Source: Amnibacterium endophyticum
GTDB taxonomy: Bacteria; Actinomycetota; Actinomycetes; Actinomycetales; Microbacteriaceae
Length of the DNA stretch: 64,000 nucleotides
Direction of reading: 5' to 3'
Assembly (NCBI RefSeq): GCF_042680685.1
Contig: NZ_JBHUEA010000020.1
Location: 1 to 64,000 of the forward strand
The notes under the pieces: model-generated
What the model saw: the letters and a program-made list of their open reading frames with translations, nothing else
Told to the model about the DNA's origin: nothing
Database searches by the model: none
Part shown: positions 25,563 through 34,659 of the stretch, piece by piece
Numbering within the stretch: position 1 is the first letter of the stretch
How the letters are laid out: the number at the start of each line of letters is the position of its first letter
Position numbers and translations under genes: made by a program

Positions 25563-26252
25563 TCAGCGGTACTGCGTCCGATCGAGTGAGGCGTCGTAGC
25601 AGGACCGGTCGAGGTTGGTGTTCCAGATCCGGCGCGGCGCGGTTGGTCGGAGGTTGCCGCCGGACGCGGCTCGCTCTTCGCGAGCTCGGGAGTTGAACCA
25701 GGAGACCGTCTCGATGCGCGCGTAGCGGGCGGGATCCAACCCGCGGAAGTCGTAGACCTCATCGAGCGCGGGTACGAGGTCGGTGTCACGAGACGCGAGG
25801 ATGACGAGGTCGATGTCCGGCCTGGCCGCTTCGCGGACGCAGGCGAGAGCGCAGAGGACGTCGATGCCCTTCTCCTTCGGCCTACCGACCGGGATCTTTT
25901 TCCCGTTGATGTCGAGCACGGGATGGCCGTCTGCGCCGGTCTGGAAGCGGTACTTGAGGTCGCGCAGCTCGACGTTGGCGCCGGCGCGCCTCCATTCCGT
26001 TGCTTGGTCGAGGCAACGACGGTGCTGTTCCCAGTCATGGTCGACGTGGGGCAGTCCTCGAAACACGGTCACGCGAGCTAGGGATGCGTGCTCGTGGCCC
26101 GCTCGTTGGCGGGCGTTGCGCTCAGCGAGAGCTCGCCGCGCGAACAGCATGGGGTGGATGAGCGAGTCGTGAGCCTCACCGCGCGGGTTGAACACGTCAC
26201 GCGCCGTGAGATGAACGTTCTGGTAGTCGATCACGAGCGACGTACGGAGCAT
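25563..26252 (-). CDS. NYN-domain (PIN-like) putative ribonuclease
   Basis: 229 aa. Starts MLRTSLVIDYQNVHLTARDV with the first catalytic-type Asp (Asp9) of NYN domains; later KEKGIDVLCALACV and DIDLVILASRDTDLVPALDE provide the remaining acidic cluster. NYN proteins are metal-dependent RNases, some acting in tRNA cleavage or defence. The ATG at 26252 has AAGGA upstream and follows an attenuator-like hairpin. Next to an IS remnant and in a defence-rich region. RNase activity is inferred from the fold. Confidence 0.9.
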   Translation of the reverse strand: MLRTSLVIDYQNVHLTARDVFNPRGEAHDSLIHPMLFARRALAERNARQRAGHEHASLARVTVFRGLPHVDHDWEQHRRCLDQATEWRRAGANVELRDLKYRFQTGADGHPVLDINGKKIPVGRPKEKGIDVLCALACVREAARPDIDLVILASRDTDLVPALDEVYDFRGLDPARYARIETVSWFNSRAREERAASGGNLRPTAPRRIWNTNLDRSCYDASLDRTQYR

Positions 26253-26267
26253 CAACGTTCCTTGCAA

Positions 26268-26299
26268 GAAAAATCCCCGCCAATCCGGAGACGGCGGGG
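26268..26299 (-). terminator. Hairpin plus T tract in the NYN-gene leader (attenuator candidate)
   Basis: On the minus strand CCCCGCC and GGCGGGG (26299-26293 and 26281-26275) enclose an 11-nt loop and are followed by ATTTTTC, a standard intrinsic terminator shape. It ends about 16 nt before the NYN start codon, so it would attenuate that gene rather than end an upstream one. Confidence 0.55.
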
Positions 26300-26352
26300 A
26301 GCAACGAAGCAAGTATCGGACTCTGCGCTGCGGGAGTCAAACGGCTTGACAC

Positions 26353-26390
26353 CCCCGTCCAGGGCGCGGAGGTCCCCGTCCAGGGCGCGG
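26353..26390. repeat. Two direct repeats, 21-bp period
   Basis: CCCCGTCCAGGGCGCGG at 26353-26369 and again at 26374-26390, in the promoter region of the NYN gene. Possibly a regulator site; only two copies. Confidence 0.5.
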
Positions 26391-26430
26391 GTCGTCTCGC
26401 GCAGAGCCGGTCTGTCCTCGCCCGATCGTG

Positions 26431-26670
26431 TCAGCCGGGGATGTTGCGCGGGTCGTTACCGGGCTGGATCGTGTCCTTGGCGCGGATCTTGCCGTCGCGG
26501 CCGTGCGTCACCATCTCGCCGCCGCCGTCGTTGCCGAGGATCGCGCGGGCTCGGGCCTGAGCCTCGGCCTGCGTGTCCGTGTGCGCGCTAACCCGCGTCG
26601 CACCTGGCTTCACCACGTCCCACCCGCCGTTCTTGCCCGGCTCGATGTGCCTGCTGTTCGCTCCCGCCAC
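26431..26670 (-). CDS. DUF2188-family small protein
   Basis: 79 aa from the GTG at 26670, preceded by GGGGAGGG. Typical DUF2188 pattern: HIEPGKNGGWDVVKPGATRV, then SAHTDTQAEAQARARAIL and GEMVTHGRDGKIRAKDT, ending PGNDPRNIPG. Function of the family is unknown; it is common on actinobacterial chromosomes and mobile elements. Monocistronic here. Confidence 0.85.
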   Translation of the reverse strand: MAGANSRHIEPGKNGGWDVVKPGATRVSAHTDTQAEAQARARAILGNDGGGEMVTHGRDGKIRAKDTIQPGNDPRNIPG

Positions 26671-26800
26671 GGCAGTAGCCCTCCCCTTCTGGCAGCCGAC
26701 CACTGCCACCCACCCTGTTTAACTTCCAAGACAGTTCTGCGCAAGCCTGCTTTTCAGCGGGTCGATGCGAGCGGCGTGCTGCTTATGGCACGATCGGCTC

Positions 26801-27520
26801 ATGGAGAACGACGCCGACGTGTCGGTCGTGCTGCAGCAGCTCCGCGACGTGGTGTCGGCCGCGGGGCTTGACCGGCTGCTGCGGGATTTGGCGCGGCACG
26901 TGTGGCGCTCGAACCTGGACCGCCGGGAGCCGGCACTGGGCGACACGGCCCGACTGCTGGGCATGAACTGCTCGGAGAACCTCACCCAGCTGCTGCATGC
27001 CGCGCTGACCGAACCCGCTACTCGGATCGAGGGAGTCAAGGCGACCCTGACGCAGGGGGCGCTGCTGATCGAAGTCGGCGGTCACCGGTTCCGAGTGATC
27101 AAGGCGCCGGCTGGGTCGGGCCTGGACCCGCAGTGGCTGCGCGACTTCCGGTGGACACCTCGCCGCCCGTTGCGTTTCGAGATGGCCGAGACCAACGCAC
27201 GCATCTACCCGGCGGTGGCCGGCTTCCCGGACCTCGAGCCGCTGCTGAGCGCCGAAGAGGTCGGCCTCGTCCGCGACGCCCGCGACCTGCACGATCATCT
27301 GTTCGTCTGGGCGGGGATCCCCGGCTCTCCGCCGCGCACGGCAGGGTGGCTGGCTACTCCCACCACCGCGGCCCCCAACTTCCTGGCCGTGGAGCCGTTA
27401 TGGCTCGACTCGGGCGACGACACCGACCGGGCCGTGCCGGCCGCGCCGCAGCCACGCCCCGACACCGAGCCGGAGCTGACCCTCACGCTTCGGCAGCGCC
27501 CCGCGACCGGCACGGCGTGA
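26801..27520 (+). CDS. Hypothetical protein coupled to XRE-ImmA
   Basis: 239-aa soluble protein, no family recognised. It begins MENDADVSVVLQQLRDVVSA and has a mid-region with alternating strands (GVKATLTQGALLIEVGGHRF, then RVIKAPAGSG). Its stop overlaps the GTG of the XRE-ImmA gene (GTGA), so the two form a unit. By analogy with other ImmA/IrrE pairs it may be a toxin or a substrate controlled by the partner; this is inference only. Confidence 0.75.
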   Translation: MENDADVSVVLQQLRDVVSAAGLDRLLRDLARHVWRSNLDRREPALGDTARLLGMNCSENLTQLLHAALTEPATRIEGVKATLTQGALLIEVGGHRFRVIKAPAGSGLDPQWLRDFRWTPRRPLRFEMAETNARIYPAVAGFPDLEPLLSAEEVGLVRDARDLHDHLFVWAGIPGSPPRTAGWLATPTTAAPNFLAVEPLWLDSGDDTDRAVPAAPQPRPDTEPELTLTLRQRPATGTA

Positions 27521-28647
27521 GCATCCCGGTCGACCCTCGTCAACGTGCCCGCGCGCGCCGCGCCGCCGGCGTGGTGTCCGACTTCGACGGCGCCCGCCTC
27601 GCGCTCGGCCGACGCCTGCGCGGGATGCCCCGCACCCGACTTGCCGAGCAGGCCGAGGTCAGCGCCGCTGCCATCACCCAGTTCGAGCGCGGCGATGCCC
27701 GCCCCACCTCCCCGGTGCTCGCCGCAATCGCGCTGGCGCTGCAGTTCCCACGGGAGTTCTTCCTCCGCGGCGCCACGATCGAGCGCATCCCCACGAGCGC
27801 TGCGTACTTCCGGTCCCTGCGCAGCACCTCGGCACTCGTTCGCGACCAGGCCCTCGCGTTCGCCGAACTCGCCGCGGCGGTCGTGGAAGCGATCGAACAG
27901 TACGTCGAACTACCCGCCATCCGCGTCCCCACCCACCCGGTGGAGGAGCCGCAGAACCCGGACGACATCGCTGCGGCGGCGGCAGAGGCACGACGCGAAC
28001 TCGGGCTCGGCGCCGGTCCAATCGGGCACGTCGTTCGCACGATGGAGGCAGCCGGCATAGTCGTGCTCGAGTTGCCCGAGGAGTACGACACCGCCCGTGG
28101 GCTCGACGCCTTCTCCAGCCGGCATTCGGCCCGCCCCGTCGCACTGCTGTCCGACAGCAAGCACGACAAGGCGCGGTCCCGCTTCGACGCCGCGCACGAG
28201 CTCGGCCACCTGGTGATGCACCCGGACGCTGAACCCGGTTCGAAGTTGATGGAGGACGACGCGCATGCGTTCGCCGCACAGTTCCTTGCCCCCGACGCCG
28301 AGCTCGTCCCACACCTGCCGACCCGGTTCGAGTGGGGGCCGCTGCTGGAACTGAAGCGGCACTGGGGTGTCAGCGTGAAGTCCCTCGCGTTCCGTGCGCA
28401 TCGAAGCGGCCGGTGGAGCGATGCTCAGTACCGGCGGGCGATGCAGACCCTCGCCAGCGAAGGGCCGGGCGAACGCGGTGGGCTGGGCCCGCGGGAGGAA
28501 CCAGCGATGCTCGGTCGTGCAGCCGCGCTGATCGAGGGCGCCGGGTGGGACCTCGACGACATCGCCAAGTCCTGCCACCTGCCCACTGCCGCGGTCCGGC
28601 AGGTCATCACCGCTGGCACCGAACGCCGCCCCCGCCTGCAGCTCTAA
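27517..28647 (+). CDS. XRE HTH plus ImmA/IrrE metallopeptidase
   Basis: 376 aa. N-terminal helix-turn-helix at about 22-75 (RTRLAEQAEVSAAAITQFER, then PREFFLRG). The ImmA/IrrE zinc-protease domain has RFDAAHELGHLVMH near 221-234 (HELGH). A C-terminal helical region follows. Such fusions repress mobile-element or stress genes and lift repression by self- or partner cleavage. Coupled to the 239-aa gene by a GTGA overlap. Domains are clear; target unknown. Confidence 0.93.
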   Translation: MSIPVDPRQRARARRAAGVVSDFDGARLALGRRLRGMPRTRLAEQAEVSAAAITQFERGDARPTSPVLAAIALALQFPREFFLRGATIERIPTSAAYFRSLRSTSALVRDQALAFAELAAAVVEAIEQYVELPAIRVPTHPVEEPQNPDDIAAAAAEARRELGLGAGPIGHVVRTMEAAGIVVLELPEEYDTARGLDAFSSRHSARPVALLSDSKHDKARSRFDAAHELGHLVMHPDAEPGSKLMEDDAHAFAAQFLAPDAELVPHLPTRFEWGPLLELKRHWGVSVKSLAFRAHRSGRWSDAQYRRAMQTLASEGPGERGGLGPREEPAMLGRAAALIEGAGWDLDDIAKSCHLPTAAVRQVITAGTERRPRLQL

Positions 28648-28753
28648 CGCCTCAAACTGCGCCCACCCTGACTCACGTACGTCCTGAACGTAGGGAGAGC
28701 GTCGCGGCTTCAGGGGCAAGACCCGCTTCACGGCCGAATGAAGGGACACCGCA

Positions 28754-29752
28754 ATGCCGCGTCGCACACTCGGGCTCGAGCAGATCCAGGTCCGGCCGGG
28801 CCGGAACCGGAAGCACCGGCTCGCGCCTGACCTGAGTAACTTCGAAGGCGAGGACTTGCTGCAGCTCTTCTACGGGTTCTTCGCGCGCATGCCACCGGAT
28901 CATCTCGTCGATGAACGCCGGAGCCGCTATATCCGGATCGACGACGTCCTCGCGAACGGCCGGGCCGTGACCGTGGTCGCGGAGTCCGGGTACTACGGCG
29001 ATGCCGGCCAGACCATCGACGTGAAGACCCACAAGACCTCGCACACGCGAAGCCTCACTGAGTCGGCGACGGTGCGCACACGGTTGATGTTCGTGCTCCC
29101 TCCGAAGCAGCAGACGGGCCTGTTCCTCGTCGAGCGTCAGGGTCTCGTCGGCGCTGGCCACGATCTCATCGACGAGTTCCGGCGCGCCCTCACCGCGAAG
29201 TACGCGCAGCACTCCTTCGACACCGACAACGTGCTCTATCCGGACGCGTGGGCGCAGGGCGCCGAGCTGCTGGAAGTGGAGGCGGTTGCCTACAGCTACG
29301 CGCCGGATCTCGCGGACGGGCTCATGGCGAAGGGCGCACCGATCGGCATGCTGCGGCAGTCGCTGGTCCCGTCCCGAGGCGCCGGAGGTGTGCTGCCCAG
29401 CGCGTTGTATAAGGCACTGCGCACCCACCAGGTGAAGACGTCGCAACTGCTCGCGTTCCCGAACGGGGAGACAATCGACGACACGTTCGTGACCGTTCGC
29501 CGTGACGGCCAGAAGAAGACGTTCGCGCTCGACCACGATAAGTCGCCCTCGATCCGTGTCGAGATCACGAGCGAGGGCGAACGGCCGCTGACCGACACGC
29601 CGTTCATCCGGCGGTGTCAGAGCGAGGCGCGAGATTTCTACGAGACGCTCGGTGTGGAGTGGCGCGAGGAGTGGGCGGTCGGGACGTGGACGGACGAGCA
29701 GCGGTCGAGGACCCTCGCCCCGCACCGGCCGCAGGACGACAGCACGGCGTGA
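28754..29752 (+). CDS. Hypothetical protein, first gene of a two-gene operon
   Basis: 332 aa, no recognisable family, with good coding character (DHLVDERRSRYIRIDDVLAN; VVAESGYYGDAGQTIDVKTH). No membrane segment. AAGGGA lies upstream of the ATG. The stop overlaps the next start (GTGA), which encodes a four-span membrane protein. The pairing of a cytosolic protein with a small membrane protein, between a toxin-antitoxin-like pair and a type IIG enzyme, is the layout of many abortive-infection systems; that role is a guess from context. Confidence 0.8.
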   Translation: MPRRTLGLEQIQVRPGRNRKHRLAPDLSNFEGEDLLQLFYGFFARMPPDHLVDERRSRYIRIDDVLANGRAVTVVAESGYYGDAGQTIDVKTHKTSHTRSLTESATVRTRLMFVLPPKQQTGLFLVERQGLVGAGHDLIDEFRRALTAKYAQHSFDTDNVLYPDAWAQGAELLEVEAVAYSYAPDLADGLMAKGAPIGMLRQSLVPSRGAGGVLPSALYKALRTHQVKTSQLLAFPNGETIDDTFVTVRRDGQKKTFALDHDKSPSIRVEITSEGERPLTDTPFIRRCQSEARDFYETLGVEWREEWAVGTWTDEQRSRTLAPHRPQDDSTA

Positions 29753-30252
29753 CTTTCGGCCACTGGTCCACACTCCGGAACGCGACCAACGGCCGATTCC
29801 TGTGGCGCGAGATCGCCCTGCAGGTCGTCGCGCCCGTCGTGATCGCCGGCGCAGCACTAGTCGGGCACGTGCGGATCAACGACGCATCAGCAGTCACCAA
29901 CGGCGCCTCGATCCTCTCGGGCTTCCTATTCGGGCTCGGCCTGTACGTCTTCCAACTCCGGGTGCAGATCGCACACGATCCGCAGGCGCCGGATCAGCCC
30001 CGCCGAGTGCTGCTCCCCCGTCTGATCGACGAGCTGTTCGTCAACGTGCTCTGGGCAGTCCTGGTCTCCTTCGCCCTCACCTTCACCGCTCTCGCCGTCG
30101 GTGCGACGCAGGGGCACGACAAGTCCGGCACCGTGATCCCTACCTCCCCGCTGGTCACCGCCGGCCTCGTGCTCCTCGCCTCCCATCTCCTCGCCGTGGT
30201 ACTCATGTGCATCCGACGCACCCGTCGCGCCTACATCGAACTCACCCGCTGA
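29749..30252 (+). CDS. Four-span membrane protein, second gene of the operon
   Basis: 167 aa from a GTG that overlaps the upstream stop. Four hydrophobic helices: LQVVAPVVIAGAALVGHV, ASILSGFLFGLGLYVFQL, LFVNVLWAVLVSFALTFTAL and LVTAGLVLLASHLLAVVLM, with short loops and a basic C-terminus. No enzymatic motif. Could be an effector that disturbs the membrane or an anchor for the 332-aa partner. Confidence 0.8.
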   Translation: MTFGHWSTLRNATNGRFLWREIALQVVAPVVIAGAALVGHVRINDASAVTNGASILSGFLFGLGLYVFQLRVQIAHDPQAPDQPRRVLLPRLIDELFVNVLWAVLVSFALTFTALAVGATQGHDKSGTVIPTSPLVTAGLVLLASHLLAVVLMCIRRTRRAYIELTR

Positions 30253-30283
30253 CGCACCGCACGCGTCGTCAGTCGATGGCTCG

Positions 30284-33200
30284 TCAGGTGAGCAGGTCCG
30301 TGACGGCCTTGTCGAGGTCAGCAGCGACGCCGTCGTCCACGAGTGCACGGCGGATGTTTCGGCGTAGCACCTGGAAGGTCTGTGCGGTCAGCTCGACGTC
30401 GGCCGCGACGGACGCGGCACGCACTGCGAGGGCTGCGAGCTCCCTGTGCAGATCCTCACTCGGGTCAAAGAGAGGGATCGGCATTCGCCAGACGTACTTG
30501 TCGAAGTGGCGAGGGTTGTGCTCGCCGCGGGCCTGCAGGGGCTGGACGAGCTGGAGGAGGGCGTCGCTGTTCAGCACAGCGAGGAGATAGTGCGCCTCGT
30601 CCGGCCCCGACACTGCCGCCCAATACAGCTGGTGCTCGATGACCGCTTGAGGGTCCTGCACGTATGCGGCAGCGATGTACATGCCGCTCGCGCCATAGAC
30701 CACCCGATGCTCGAGCCCGGGAAGTTGCTTGCGCAGCCCTCCCTGGTAGTCAAGACGGTCGAGCAGGCTCAAGCTGCTCGTGCGATCGGCGTTCCATCGC
30801 GCTTCCGCCTCGCGCCACCAGGCGGCGAGGCCGGGGTACTGATCGAGCGCACTGCTGACCGTCGCACTCAGCGTGGTGCCGTCCCAGGGGATGAGACCCG
30901 GAATAGCGGGACGCGTGCGGAACGGAAGGACGCTGTCTCCCACGTAGACGGGGTGGATGAACTGCCGCTCGATATTGCCCGACAGGTCGGTTTGGGTCTT
31001 CCACGGTGGCTTCTCGTTGTTGCTGCGCCGGCTGCGCACTGAACGCCGGTTGGCGCCGGCACCGAGCGGGCCGGCAGCGGCGTCTTCGAGCAGGACCATG
31101 TACCGCGGCACCAGGGTGGCGCCCTGGGCGAAGCGAGGCGCATACGGAGATACGGTGCCGCCGGTCTCGCGGGGCTCGAGCTCACGGCGGGTGAGCGAGT
31201 CGGCGACGGCTTCCAGGCTCGGGTTTCGACCTTTGACTCGGCCGGTCCAGTGCTCCGCGGCACCGGGCAGCGCGGTTGGGGTGTCGGCGCGGGTGCCGCG
31301 GAGGACGGCGGCGGGGACGGGGAAGAAGCTGGGTTTGACGGCGTGGACGTCCCAGGGGGTGGTGAAGGCGGCGTGGGTGTCGGCGCCGTGGCCGCCGCTG
31401 GTGGCGGTGGCGCGGTAGCCGGTCCAGTTGCCGGTGCGGAAGCCGGCGTACTGGTTGCGGCTGAGGACCGCCAGCGGCATGACGAAGGCGAAGGTGCCGC
31501 CGCGTTTGAGGTAGAGCTCGACGGCGCGGGCGACGAACAGCGCGGAGAGGTCTTGATTCGTGGCGACGGCGGCGCCGGCCCAGAACCCGCGGGCGGTGCT
31601 CATGTCGCGGAAGTCGGTCTTCATCGCGGCCGGCATGTATCGGTAGGAGAGCCAGGGCGGGTTGCCGACGAGGACGTCGACGTGGTTCGCGGGGCGGGCG
31701 AGCCAGAGGGGTCTGGCGAGGTTGCGGAGGTAGTAGGACCAGATGTGGTTCTGCTGGTCGTCATGCAGGCGGCAGAGCACCGTGTAGGTCTCGGCGACCA
31801 TCGCCTGGTCCTCGGGGCGGACCGGGTACCGGCGGAACGCGGTAGCGAGGACGTGCTTCGCATCGGGGCGGCCAGGGCGGGCGGCGGCATCGGCGAGTTC
31901 GCTGACGAGACCGTCGAAGAGGGCCGCGTCTTCGACGACCCGGTCGGGAAAGCGCAGCTCGTCGCTGAACAGGGTGGCGCCGGAGGTGGTGGGGACCACG
32001 AGGGCGTCGGAGTCGAGCAGGGTCGGGTTCTGGCCCCACTGGACGGTGTCGCCGAGGTAGACCGGGATCGTGATCGCGGGGCGGTCGTCGGAGATGAGCC
32101 GGTCGCGGCCGATCGCGAGGAGGTAGGTGACGCGGGCGAGGGTGACGGCGACGGGGTGCACGTCGACGCCGTAGACGTGCGCGGTGACGCCGCGCAGCGC
32201 GGTGGCGAGGTCGAGCCCGGCAGTGTCGGCGGCGGTGAGGTAGCGGCGGACGGCGTGGAAGACGAAGGTGCCGGACCCGCAGGACGGGTCGAGGACCCGC
32301 TGGGTCAGCGGGTCGGTGACGGCGTCGTCGACGATCGCTTCGGCGAGCCAGTCGGGGGTGTAGTACTCGCCGAGGGACTTGCGGGTGCTGGCGGCGATGA
32401 TCGACTCGTAGAGCACCTTCATCACGTCGTGCTCGACCTCGCCCCACGCGAAGCGGGCGAGGCGCCGGGCGAGGGTGTTGACGAACGCGGCACCGTCGTC
32501 GACTTCGACGACCCAGTCGAAGAAGTCCTCCTCGACGACGCCGCGGATCTGGGCGCTGGAGAACAGCTGCCCGCGGACCAGAGTGGTGGCGCCGATGCTG
32601 GCGTCGGCGACGTCGAAGCCGACCACGGCGTGGCCGATGACCTCGGCGGTGACGACCAGCAGGGTGTGCTCGATGAAGAGGCGGTCCTCGTCGACGAACG
32701 CGGTTCCGAGCGCGGTGGTGAGCAGCTTCGCCCACAGCGACCGCTTCATCACCACCCCGGGGTGGTCCGCGTTGCGCTCGTACAGCGCGGCGAGGTCGGC
32801 GATATCCAACGCGAACGCCGGCGACTTCGCACCCAGCCTCCGCGTCACCTCAGCCGGGGTAGGGATGACGTGATCGGCGGTGGCCAGGACCCCGTCGAGC
32901 CAGAGCAGCAGCCCGTCCAGGTCCGCAGGCCCGTCGAGCTGGTAGCTGGACACCAGCCGCAACGCCGTCCCGTCAAGGTGGTAGAGGTGCCACTCGACCC
33001 CGTCGGTGAGGACGCCGACGTACCGGGCTCCGGTCTGCGCGACCCGGTCACGGACGTAGCCGGCGAGCTGCTCGACGGCGTCGTCGCGGACGTTGCCGGT
33101 CCGGAGGTCCTTCTTCACCTCGAACACCGTCGCGCCGACCTCGACGTCGATGCGGCGCCGCTTCCCGACCGGGGCCTCGAGCACGACATCCTCGAGGTCC

Positions 33201-33334
33201 CCCTCGCGCAGGTTCAGGCCCGCAGACAGCAGCAGCATCCGCAGGTCGGACTGCACGTTCGCCTCGGCCCGAGTCCCGGACCGTGCCGAGAGTCGTGCTG
33301 CGACCTCTGCCAGATCCACGATCACCGTCGACAC
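30284..33334 (-). CDS. Type IIG restriction endonuclease-methyltransferase
   Basis: 1016-aa single-chain restriction-modification enzyme. The N-terminal nuclease-like motif RRIDVEVGATVFEVKKD (about 60-76) gives Asp63, Glu72 and Lys74. The N6-adenine methylase has motif I VLDPSCGSGTFVF near 345-357 and motif IV GNPPW near 554-558. A C-terminal target-recognition/specificity region follows (FDKYVWRMPIPLFDPSEDLH). GTG start at 33334. Recognition sequence cannot be predicted. It stands alone, as type IIG enzymes do. Confidence 0.92.
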   Translation of the reverse strand: MSTVIVDLAEVAARLSARSGTRAEANVQSDLRMLLLSAGLNLREGDLEDVVLEAPVGKRRRIDVEVGATVFEVKKDLRTGNVRDDAVEQLAGYVRDRVAQTGARYVGVLTDGVEWHLYHLDGTALRLVSSYQLDGPADLDGLLLWLDGVLATADHVIPTPAEVTRRLGAKSPAFALDIADLAALYERNADHPGVVMKRSLWAKLLTTALGTAFVDEDRLFIEHTLLVVTAEVIGHAVVGFDVADASIGATTLVRGQLFSSAQIRGVVEEDFFDWVVEVDDGAAFVNTLARRLARFAWGEVEHDVMKVLYESIIAASTRKSLGEYYTPDWLAEAIVDDAVTDPLTQRVLDPSCGSGTFVFHAVRRYLTAADTAGLDLATALRGVTAHVYGVDVHPVAVTLARVTYLLAIGRDRLISDDRPAITIPVYLGDTVQWGQNPTLLDSDALVVPTTSGATLFSDELRFPDRVVEDAALFDGLVSELADAAARPGRPDAKHVLATAFRRYPVRPEDQAMVAETYTVLCRLHDDQQNHIWSYYLRNLARPLWLARPANHVDVLVGNPPWLSYRYMPAAMKTDFRDMSTARGFWAGAAVATNQDLSALFVARAVELYLKRGGTFAFVMPLAVLSRNQYAGFRTGNWTGYRATATSGGHGADTHAAFTTPWDVHAVKPSFFPVPAAVLRGTRADTPTALPGAAEHWTGRVKGRNPSLEAVADSLTRRELEPRETGGTVSPYAPRFAQGATLVPRYMVLLEDAAAGPLGAGANRRSVRSRRSNNEKPPWKTQTDLSGNIERQFIHPVYVGDSVLPFRTRPAIPGLIPWDGTTLSATVSSALDQYPGLAAWWREAEARWNADRTSSLSLLDRLDYQGGLRKQLPGLEHRVVYGASGMYIAAAYVQDPQAVIEHQLYWAAVSGPDEAHYLLAVLNSDALLQLVQPLQARGEHNPRHFDKYVWRMPIPLFDPSEDLHRELAALAVRAASVAADVELTAQTFQVLRRNIRRALVDDGVAADLDKAVTDLLT

Positions 33335-33386
33335 CCCTCTGACGCTACCGACCCGCGTGCCGTCCTCCGCATTCGGGCGGGGGAGC

Positions 33387-33409
33387 GCGAGGGGGCCTGC
33401 CCCCCTCGC
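33387..33409. terminator. GC-rich hairpin (shared with 60856-60877)
   Basis: GCGAGGGGGC pairs with GCCCCCCTCGC (one extra C) around a 2-nt loop. Nearly the same sequence, including the preceding GGGGGAGC, recurs at 60.85 kb. It lies after the ArdC/73-aa genes and before the type IIG start; no T tract. Confidence 0.5.
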
Positions 33410-33447
33410 CGGCCGACCACTCGGCCGACCGGCAGGGACTCCAGGTC

Positions 33448-33669
33448 CTACGTCTCGTCCGGCTCGCCGAACGCCGCGGCCCAGCAGGCGGGGTGCGTTC
33501 CCGAGATCAGCTGCTCCCGCTCCGGACGCGGCATGGCCGGCAGCAGGTGCTGAACCGCAACGCCGGCGGACAGCGCCGCGGCGGTCGCGGCCGGGAGCTC
33601 GATGAGGCTGACGCGACCGCAGACGAAGCACGCCGGCGTCTGAAAGGTAGCGGTGGGCTGGTTGCTCAT
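33448..33669 (-). CDS. Small putative zinc-binding protein
   Basis: 73 aa: MSNQPTATFQTPACFVCGRV, then EREQLISGTHPACWAAAFG. A CxxC near the N-terminus and a distal PACW cysteine suggest a zinc-ribbon-like fold. Small proteins of this build are frequent on actinobacterial plasmids beside ardC-type genes. It starts 18 bp after the ArdC stop and is probably co-transcribed. Confidence 0.75.
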   Translation of the reverse strand: MSNQPTATFQTPACFVCGRVSLIELPAATAAALSAGVAVQHLLPAMPRPEREQLISGTHPACWAAAFGEPDET

Positions 33670-33687
33670 GGCGAAGCTCCTTCCTGC

Positions 33688-34602
33688 TCAGACGGCCGCG
33701 GGCGCCGCGGCGGTGAGGCTGTCGGCGAGGGTGTGCACGGCGGACAGCACCCGGGCGGCGGTGCCACGGATGAGGTCGGTGTCGCCGTCGGCCCAGCCGG
33801 CGACGTACCCGATCGAGTACGCGGCGGTGTCGAGGCCGAGCAGGCCGGCGAGGACGTAGGCGACGGATTCCGCCTCGGTCTCCTTGATCCCGCGGTGCGC
33901 GGCGTACTCTCCCGGCTCCTCGTCGGTGTGCAGGAGCACGTGCGCGGCCTCGTGCAGCGCCGTCTTCGCCGCCTGCGCCGGCGACAGATCCGCGTCGATC
34001 ACGACGCGACGGCTGCCATCGGTAGCGGTGTACCCGTTCACCGGCCCGGGCAGCGCCTCCCGCTCCAGCGTCCACCCGCACGCCTCCAGCCACCCGGCGA
34101 CAGCGTCAGCGATCCCGGCCGGGTCGTCGCCCTCGAGCCGTGCCGCAAGGGCGGAGGGGTCGCCGCTGTTCGGGTCGATGAGGTCGGTCTGGGCGATGTC
34201 GAACACGGACAGCATCGGGTACACCACCCGAGCCGCACCCCGCTCCCCCGCCTTCCCCTCGGCATCCACAGCCGGTGTCCCTGCGGTCTCGCCGTCGTCC
34301 AGGTCGGCCTTGATGGTGCGGTAGCCGAAGATCCGGATGCTCTTCTCCCCGCGCCGCACCTGCCGGCCGAGCTCCTGCCACTTCCGGAACCCGGCGACCT
34401 TCGTCGCGGTCGGGCGCTGCGACAGGATCAGCAGCACGTTGGACAGGCTGTAGGTGTGGAACGCGCCGGCGAAGGCGAGGAACCGCTCCCACTCCCCCGA
34501 CGCCTTCAACGCCTCCACCTGCACCGCGATCGACTCGTGCAACGCCGCCGCGGCCGCCTGCCGCTCCTTGACACTGACCCTGCCTGCTGTCTTGCGGACC
34601 AT
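33688..34602 (-). CDS. ArdC-like antirestriction protein
   Basis: 304 aa with the ArdC build: an N-terminal ssDNA-binding domain (SGEWERFLAFAGAFHTYSLS, then NVLLILSQRPTATKVAGFRK) and a C-terminal metalloprotease-like domain with HEAAHVLLH (HEAAH at 217-221). ArdC proteins protect incoming plasmid DNA from host restriction during conjugation. The gene follows a leader with extensive base pairing (34660-34867). Early expression on entry would fit its role. Confidence 0.92.
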   Translation of the reverse strand: MVRKTAGRVSVKERQAAAAALHESIAVQVEALKASGEWERFLAFAGAFHTYSLSNVLLILSQRPTATKVAGFRKWQELGRQVRRGEKSIRIFGYRTIKADLDDGETAGTPAVDAEGKAGERGAARVVYPMLSVFDIAQTDLIDPNSGDPSALAARLEGDDPAGIADAVAGWLEACGWTLEREALPGPVNGYTATDGSRRVVIDADLSPAQAAKTALHEAAHVLLHTDEEPGEYAAHRGIKETEAESVAYVLAGLLGLDTAAYSIGYVAGWADGDTDLIRGTAARVLSAVHTLADSLTAAAPAAV

Positions 34603-34659
34603 CGCCGGTCCCTCCCTGCCTCACCGTCTGCAGAGACCTGCTCGGCCTCTCCCCTTCAC

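Noticed and set aside
26353..26390. Possible CRISPR-like repeat pair
   Set aside because: Two 17-bp copies with 4-bp spacing; no spacer structure and no cas genes.
31250..33553. 767-codon plus-strand open frame
   Set aside because: Antisense shadow of the type IIG enzyme, composed of Gly/Val/Asp-rich low-complexity sequence.
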